From Hymenobacter lapidarius (lineage in GTDB: Bacteria; Bacteroidota; Bacteroidia; Cytophagales; Hymenobacteraceae): a stretch of DNA of 35,267 bases. The notes beneath the pieces are model-generated. The model saw nothing but the letters and a program-made list of their open reading frames with translations, was not told where the DNA came from and ran no database searches. The stretch spans positions 1 to 35,267 of the forward strand of contig NZ_MDZB01000106.1 in NCBI RefSeq assembly GCF_001816145.1, in the 5' to 3' direction. A program made the position numbers and the translations under genes. Shown here one piece after another: positions 31,959-35,267 of the stretch (position 1 is the first letter of the stretch; every line of letters starts with the position of its first letter).

Positions 31959-31976
31959 CCCCAGGCCCGGTGCGGT

Positions 31977-32000
31977 TCGCCTCTCCTTACAGTGAGGCGA
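31977..32000 (+). terminator. Hairpin after DUF1003 gene
   Basis: A 7-bp stem TCGCCTC/GAGGCGA (31977-31983 and 31994-32000) with a 10-nt loop lies 19 bp after the stop. There is no T-tract. It may mark the end of the P5 unit before promoter P6. Confidence 0.35.
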
Positions 32001-32099
32001 TGGGGCGGCGGCGGCCAGTGCCCGACGTGCCCGCGCCGGTGGCCCCGGAAGCCATTTACCTGATGTGGGCAGGCTGGCCCAGGTGGCCGCGCGGCCGCC

Positions 32100-32165
32100 T
32101 TGACAAACGTCATGGAATAAGACGATTGTTATCAAGGTGTTGCTCTTGGGCTTGGTGGACCTTTA
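32100..32165 (+). promoter_or_regulatory. FNR/CRP-type double-site promoter P6
   Basis: Site 1 TTGACAAACGTCAT (32100-32113), site 2 ACGATTGTTATCAA (32122-32135), -7 box GACCTTTA (32158-32165, the most diverged). Spacings are 22 and 29.5 bp. Predicted start near 32170, giving a 28-nt leader to the L,D-transpeptidase ATG. Confidence 0.72.
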
Positions 32166-32197
32166 CCTGAAATAAACTTCCCATCGGAACCCTGACT

Positions 32198-33655
32198 ATG
32201 CGGCCTATCTCTTTGCTAATGATGGGCTTGGTGCTGGTGTTGGCCGGCCTGGGCAGCCAGCATTCGGCAGACGGGCTGGCCGCCGCGTCCTTGGCCCGGC
32301 AGCCGGCGGCGGGCTCCGATTCGCTGGCTGCTCAGCTGCGGGCGCTGCTCGGCGATTCAGTCGCCCCGGCCGGTTCCGGCGCCCGGCCGGCCCCGGCCGT
32401 GCGGGCCTTCTACTCGCAGCGGGCTTATGCACCGGCCTGGTGCGCCGGCCCGCAACTCAGTGCGCCGGGTCAGGCCGCGCTGGCGTTGCTGGCACAGGCC
32501 GCCGACTACGGGCTTCAACCCGGTCGCTACCAGGCAACCGCCCTGCGGAACCTGGCCGATTCGCTGGCGCTGCCCGCTACTGCCCGCCACTTACTAGCCC
32601 GGCAGGTGCGTTTCGAGGTGCTGCTCACCGGGAACCTGCTGCGCTTTGCCCAGCACCTGCGCCGGGGGCAGCTGCACGAGTGGACGCCCTCGCCGCTGGA
32701 ATCGAAGCAGGCCCCCTTTGCCCCGGCCGCGTGGGTGGCCGGGGCGCTGGCCGCCCCCGATTTCGGGGCGGCGCTGCTGCACTGCCAACCCCCGCAGCGT
32801 GAGTACCGGCAGCTGCAACAGGCTCTGGCCCGCTGGCGGCGCGCACCCGCCGGGCCCGATTCGGCGGCCCGGCAGCGGCGGGCGCAGCAGGTGGCCGTGA
32901 CGCTGGAACGCTGGCGCTGGGCCGCCATTGCCGAGGATGATTACGTGCTGGTGAACCTGCCGGCCCACGCGCTGGAAGTGGTGCGCGGCAGCCGGGTGCT
33001 CCAAACGCACCGCCTCGTCATCGGCAGCCCCGGCCGGCCCACGCCCACGCTGCGCAGCCGGCTCACCTCGTTCACCATCGCCCCGACGTGGTATGTGCCC
33101 CACAGCATCGCCACCAAGGAAATACTGACGCATCTGCGGGCCGGCACCCGGGCGACGTCGGAGCATGATTTTCTGGCCGACAACAACTACACGCTTTACG
33201 ACGTCCGCGGCCGGCGTGTGGACCCGGCCACCGTCAACTGGCAGGCGGTGACGGCGCGGAATTTTCCCTACACCATCCGCCAGAATCCGGGCTGCGAAAA
33301 CGCGCTGGGCAACATCATTTTCCGCTTCGCCAACCCCTATTCAGTGTATTTGCACTCCACGTCCAATACTTCGGATTTCAGAAAGCCCTACCGGGCGCTG
33401 GGCCACGGCTGCCTGCGCATGGAGCGCCCCATGCAACTGGCGGCCTACCTGTTAGGGGCTGACAGCACCCAGGCGGCGCTGCCCACCGAGGCCGAATGCG
33501 AGGCCGCCCCGAAGTCGCGCAGCCTGACGCTGCGGTACCCGATGCCCCTGCACGTGGCCTACGCCACCTGCGCGGTGGTGGCGGGCCAGCTGCGGTTTTA
33601 CCCCGACGTGTACAAGCGCGACGAATCCCTTCGGCGCCAACTGTTTGGGCGTTAG
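32198..33655 (+). CDS. L,D-transpeptidase (YkuD family, YcbB-like)
   Basis: 485 residues. MRPISLLMMGLVLVLAGLGS is a signal peptide or anchor, so the enzyme is periplasmic. RAFYSQRAYAPAWCAG and the helical part to ~residue 225 match the scaffold domain of large YcbB-type enzymes. The YkuD domain starts YVLVNLPAHALEVVRGSRVL and includes VIGSPGRPTPTLRSRLTSFT, with catalytic H386-x16-H403-G-C405-L-R407 (YLHSTSNTSDF; LGHGCLRMERP). Glycine replaces the usual serine just before HGC. It forms 3-3 peptidoglycan cross-links or attaches proteins. It directly follows promoter P6, which suggests wall remodelling under the signal that switches on the island. Confidence 0.9.
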   Translation: MRPISLLMMGLVLVLAGLGSQHSADGLAAASLARQPAAGSDSLAAQLRALLGDSVAPAGSGARPAPAVRAFYSQRAYAPAWCAGPQLSAPGQAALALLAQAADYGLQPGRYQATALRNLADSLALPATARHLLARQVRFEVLLTGNLLRFAQHLRRGQLHEWTPSPLESKQAPFAPAAWVAGALAAPDFGAALLHCQPPQREYRQLQQALARWRRAPAGPDSAARQRRAQQVAVTLERWRWAAIAEDDYVLVNLPAHALEVVRGSRVLQTHRLVIGSPGRPTPTLRSRLTSFTIAPTWYVPHSIATKEILTHLRAGTRATSEHDFLADNNYTLYDVRGRRVDPATVNWQAVTARNFPYTIRQNPGCENALGNIIFRFANPYSVYLHSTSNTSDFRKPYRALGHGCLRMERPMQLAAYLLGADSTQAALPTEAECEAAPKSRSLTLRYPMPLHVAYATCAVVAGQLRFYPDVYKRDESLRRQLFGR

Positions 33656-33660
33656 GAATG

Positions 33661-33678
33661 GGGAGCAAATGCACTCCC
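33661..33678. terminator. Small hairpin between convergent genes
   Basis: GGGAG (33661-33665) and CTCCC (33674-33678) form a 5-bp stem with an 8-nt loop in the 24-bp space between the stops of the L,D-transpeptidase and the DUF6544 gene. It could serve both directions; no strong T-tract. Confidence 0.35.
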
Positions 33679-33679
33679 G

Positions 33680-34510
33680 CTAAAACGCCTGGCGCGGCTC
33701 ATATTCCAGCTCTTGCACCGTGAATTGGGCGTAGGGCTGGCGCTGCCCGTTCACCACCCAACTCGCCTCGGCCTCGGTGGGCACGAGCACGCCGTGCCAC
33801 CGGCGGTACCGCGCGAAGCGCCCCACCCAGGGCAGCTGCGTGGTGTCGTCAAAATAGCGCGGCGCTTCGCAAGCGGCTATTTCGTCCCGCTCGTTGAAGC
33901 GCACCAGCAGCGTCGCCGTCTGGCCGGCGTGGGTGAGGGTGAGCCGGGCCGCCCGGTCGTCCACGGCCGTCCAAACGAGGTGCTCGGTTGGAAGCAGGCT
34001 GGTGGGCAGCCAGGCCGCTTCGCTCAGCCAGCGCAGCAGCTCGCCCTGGTCGTAGTGCGGGCCGTGGCCGTCCACGATGGGCACGGCCCCGAACAGACGC
34101 ACGGTAAGGCGGCCGCGGCCAGCCACGTACTCGTCGCGGGCCGTGAACCAGCGCGTGGTGCCTTGCCAGATGAAGCCCGGCGGGTCGGCGCTGATGTACT
34201 GCTCGCCCCGAATAGACATCCAATCCTTCTTCAAGTCGGTTTTGAACTGCCCGCCGTGGCGCAGGCGCAGGCCGCGCAGATAGGGCTGGCCGTCGGGCAG
34301 CACGTGCCGTAAGTAGCGCTGCACCGGCGCGGGCAAGCCCGCCAGCTGCGATTCGTGGTACACGCGGGCGGGGCCGTTGGCAGCATGCGCAAATAGCTGC
34401 TGCACGTCGCGGTGCAACCGATTAGCGGCCACGGCCCGCGCCGCCAGTATGCCTGCGATGGGTACGGCTAGGGCGGTAGCCGCCAGCAGCCAACGGGAGT
34501 TTCTAGTCAT
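33680..34510 (-). CDS. DUF6544-family protein
   Basis: 276 residues from ATG 34510 (context ttgccATG). An N-terminal hydrophobic helix (RWLLAATALAVPIAGILAAR) anchors or exports it. It is followed by LPAPVQRYLRHVLPDGQPYL, ISADPPGFIWQGTTRWFTAR, DEYVAGRGRLTVRLFGAVPI and YDQGELLRWLSEAAWLPTSL. These blocks (PVQRYxxxVL-x-G-x-P, PGFxW, DQGELLRxLxE-x-x-W-x-PT) define DUF6544 proteins, common in Bacteroidota and of unknown function; the fold may resemble outer-membrane lipoprotein-sorting beta domains (inference). It is monocistronic and convergent with the transpeptidase, with no FNR-type site upstream. Confidence 0.8.
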   Translation of the reverse strand: MTRNSRWLLAATALAVPIAGILAARAVAANRLHRDVQQLFAHAANGPARVYHESQLAGLPAPVQRYLRHVLPDGQPYLRGLRLRHGGQFKTDLKKDWMSIRGEQYISADPPGFIWQGTTRWFTARDEYVAGRGRLTVRLFGAVPIVDGHGPHYDQGELLRWLSEAAWLPTSLLPTEHLVWTAVDDRAARLTLTHAGQTATLLVRFNERDEIAACEAPRYFDDTTQLPWVGRFARYRRWHGVLVPTEAEASWVVNGQRQPYAQFTVQELEYEPRQAF

Positions 34511-34704
34511 GGCAAGGGGGGGTTATGAGCTACGGTTGTTACACCAGTCGGTAGGCCACCAGCACCAGGGCTAACCCGTAAATGGAAGTAAAAACCAATT
34601 GATTGTGCCGCGCTGTCCAGTTAGTCAGGACGATGTTGATGTTGTCTTGCGTGGAGGCAGAATAGCGCTTGTCATGGCGTACGCTAATCCCCTGCGCTAA
34701 TCCT

Positions 34705-35184
34705 CTACCGATGCTGATACAGCAGCACCGCCAGCAGCCCGTACACCACCACGATGCCCACCGTATCGAGCGACCAGCGGCTGGCGCGGGTGGGGCGCGT
34801 GACCAGGCCCACCAGGCTGATGGCCGTGACGGCAATGGCCCCGAGCAGCGTGAGCAGGTGACTGGCATTGGCGTGGGCCAGCAGCGGGCCGGCGGTGTAG
34901 GTGCCGTCGATGGCGGCCAGCACGAACAGGTTGCACAGGTTGCTGCCGAACAGGTTGCCGAGGGCCATGTCGAGGCTGCCCAGGCGCACGGCGGCCAGCG
35001 ACACCACCAGTTCGGGCAGCGAGGTGGTGAGGGCCAGCGCGAAGGTGCCGAAAAAGCTCTGCCCCAGCCCGCTGGCTTCGGCCAGATGCTCGCTGAAATA
35101 CGGCAGGGCCAGGGCGCTGCCCATCACCACCAGCGCGTGCAGGCCAAACCGCAGCAGCACCGGTTGCAGTAGCGCGTTGCCCAA
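34705..35184 (-). CDS. CaCA-type sodium/calcium exchanger, C-terminal half only
   Basis: 159 residues from a TTG at 35184, the only possible start before an in-frame stop at 35224-35226. It contains one exchanger half: FFGTFALALTTSLPELVVSL and DMALGNLFGSNLCNLFVLAA are the alpha-2 repeat (SLPEL and GNxxGSNxxN motifs), with about five membrane helices in all. Complete proteins are ~310-370 residues with an alpha-1 repeat first; nothing like it occurs in the remaining 80 bp upstream. It is therefore a 5'-truncated gene or a half-size protein that would have to dimerise. The 194 bp behind it to 34511 hold no convincing gene. Confidence 0.7.
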   Translation of the reverse strand: MGNALLQPVLLRFGLHALVVMGSALALPYFSEHLAEASGLGQSFFGTFALALTTSLPELVVSLAAVRLGSLDMALGNLFGSNLCNLFVLAAIDGTYTAGPLLAHANASHLLTLLGAIAVTAISLVGLVTRPTRASRWSLDTVGIVVVYGLLAVLLYQHR

Positions 35185-35225
35185 CTGCGGCTCGGCTCGC
35201 TTGCTTCCCTGCGCTACGTTTGCCT

Positions 35226-35267
35226 ATGTTTCCGCCCGCCGCTGCCGCCCTTGCCCCCGATGCTGTC
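35226..35267 (+). CDS. Possible start of a gene leaving the window
   Basis: ATG at 35226 opens MFPPAAAALAPDAV and remains open to the edge. It is divergent from the half exchanger. A TACGTTTG sequence at 35215-35222 matches the Bacteroidota -7 consensus but lies too close to serve this ATG as a normal promoter. Family unknown. Confidence 0.2.
   Translation, partial: MFPPAAAALAPDAV

Noticed and set aside
34539..34700. Minus-strand ORF ending FTSIYGLALVLVAYRLV behind the exchanger
   Set aside because: It only partly looks like a membrane tail, overlaps the exchanger in another frame, and has no good start; it is probably non-coding.
1..35267. CRISPR arrays, tRNA or rRNA genes
   Set aside because: No regularly spaced repeats of CRISPR type and no tRNA or rRNA signature were seen on either strand.

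Overview
The window looks like a chromosomal segment from a GC-rich member of the Bacteroidota, most likely a Hymenobacter-like cytophagale (inference). The reasons are high GC, almost no Shine-Dalgarno sequences with many starts reading gccATG, -7 promoter boxes of the xAnnTTTG type, and Bacteroidota-style universal stress proteins (USPs), BON-repeat, DUF6544 and DUF1003 proteins.

Layout. Positions 1-760 are a mobile-element graveyard: an IS3-family transposase end and a small inverted-repeat element. Positions 1035-4432 hold a GH130-like protein, a convergent Rieske/FAD oxidoreductase and a truncated ECF sigma factor. Positions 4502-7162 hold small envelope genes, a hydrolase remnant, a phosphoribosyltransferase and an intact ECF sigma factor. 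Positions 7201-7931 hold two MITE-like elements, one with a perfect 9-bp target duplication, and a decayed ISAs1 transposase. Positions 7935-11248 are a translationally coupled pair of GT4 glycosyltransferases on the minus strand, probably working with the GH130 protein on a storage or stress glycan (inference). Positions 11397-26485 are a stress island: two arms read outward from a central lactate permease and a copper-storage-like protein, each in the order six-BON-domain protein then several USPs. The left arm is decaying, with a frameshifted USP, a USP stub and a phosphoglycerate mutase stub. Positions 26524-35267 hold a LOG protein, an NmrA-type protein, a P-type ATPase, a DUF1003 protein, an L,D-transpeptidase, a DUF6544 protein and half of a CaCA exchanger.

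The most notable finding is regulatory. Six intergenic regions (near 4502, 15054, 18965, 20569, 27353 and 32100) carry the same promoter: two TGA-N6-TCA-like (FNR/CRP-type) sites 22 bp apart (23 in one) and a -7 box starting exactly 29.5 bp after the centre of the second site. This puts the second site at about -41.5, the classical class II activator position. The promoters precede both BON-USP arms, an M50/CBS protease, the copper protein, a 30-residue membrane peptide with the NmrA/ATPase/DUF1003 group, the L,D-transpeptidase, and a DUF2892/YtxH pair. The set resembles the low-oxygen-activated loci of Proteobacteria controlled by FNR/ANR-type regulators. I infer a hypoxia or NO survival island in a Bacteroidota genome whose regulator is encoded outside this window.
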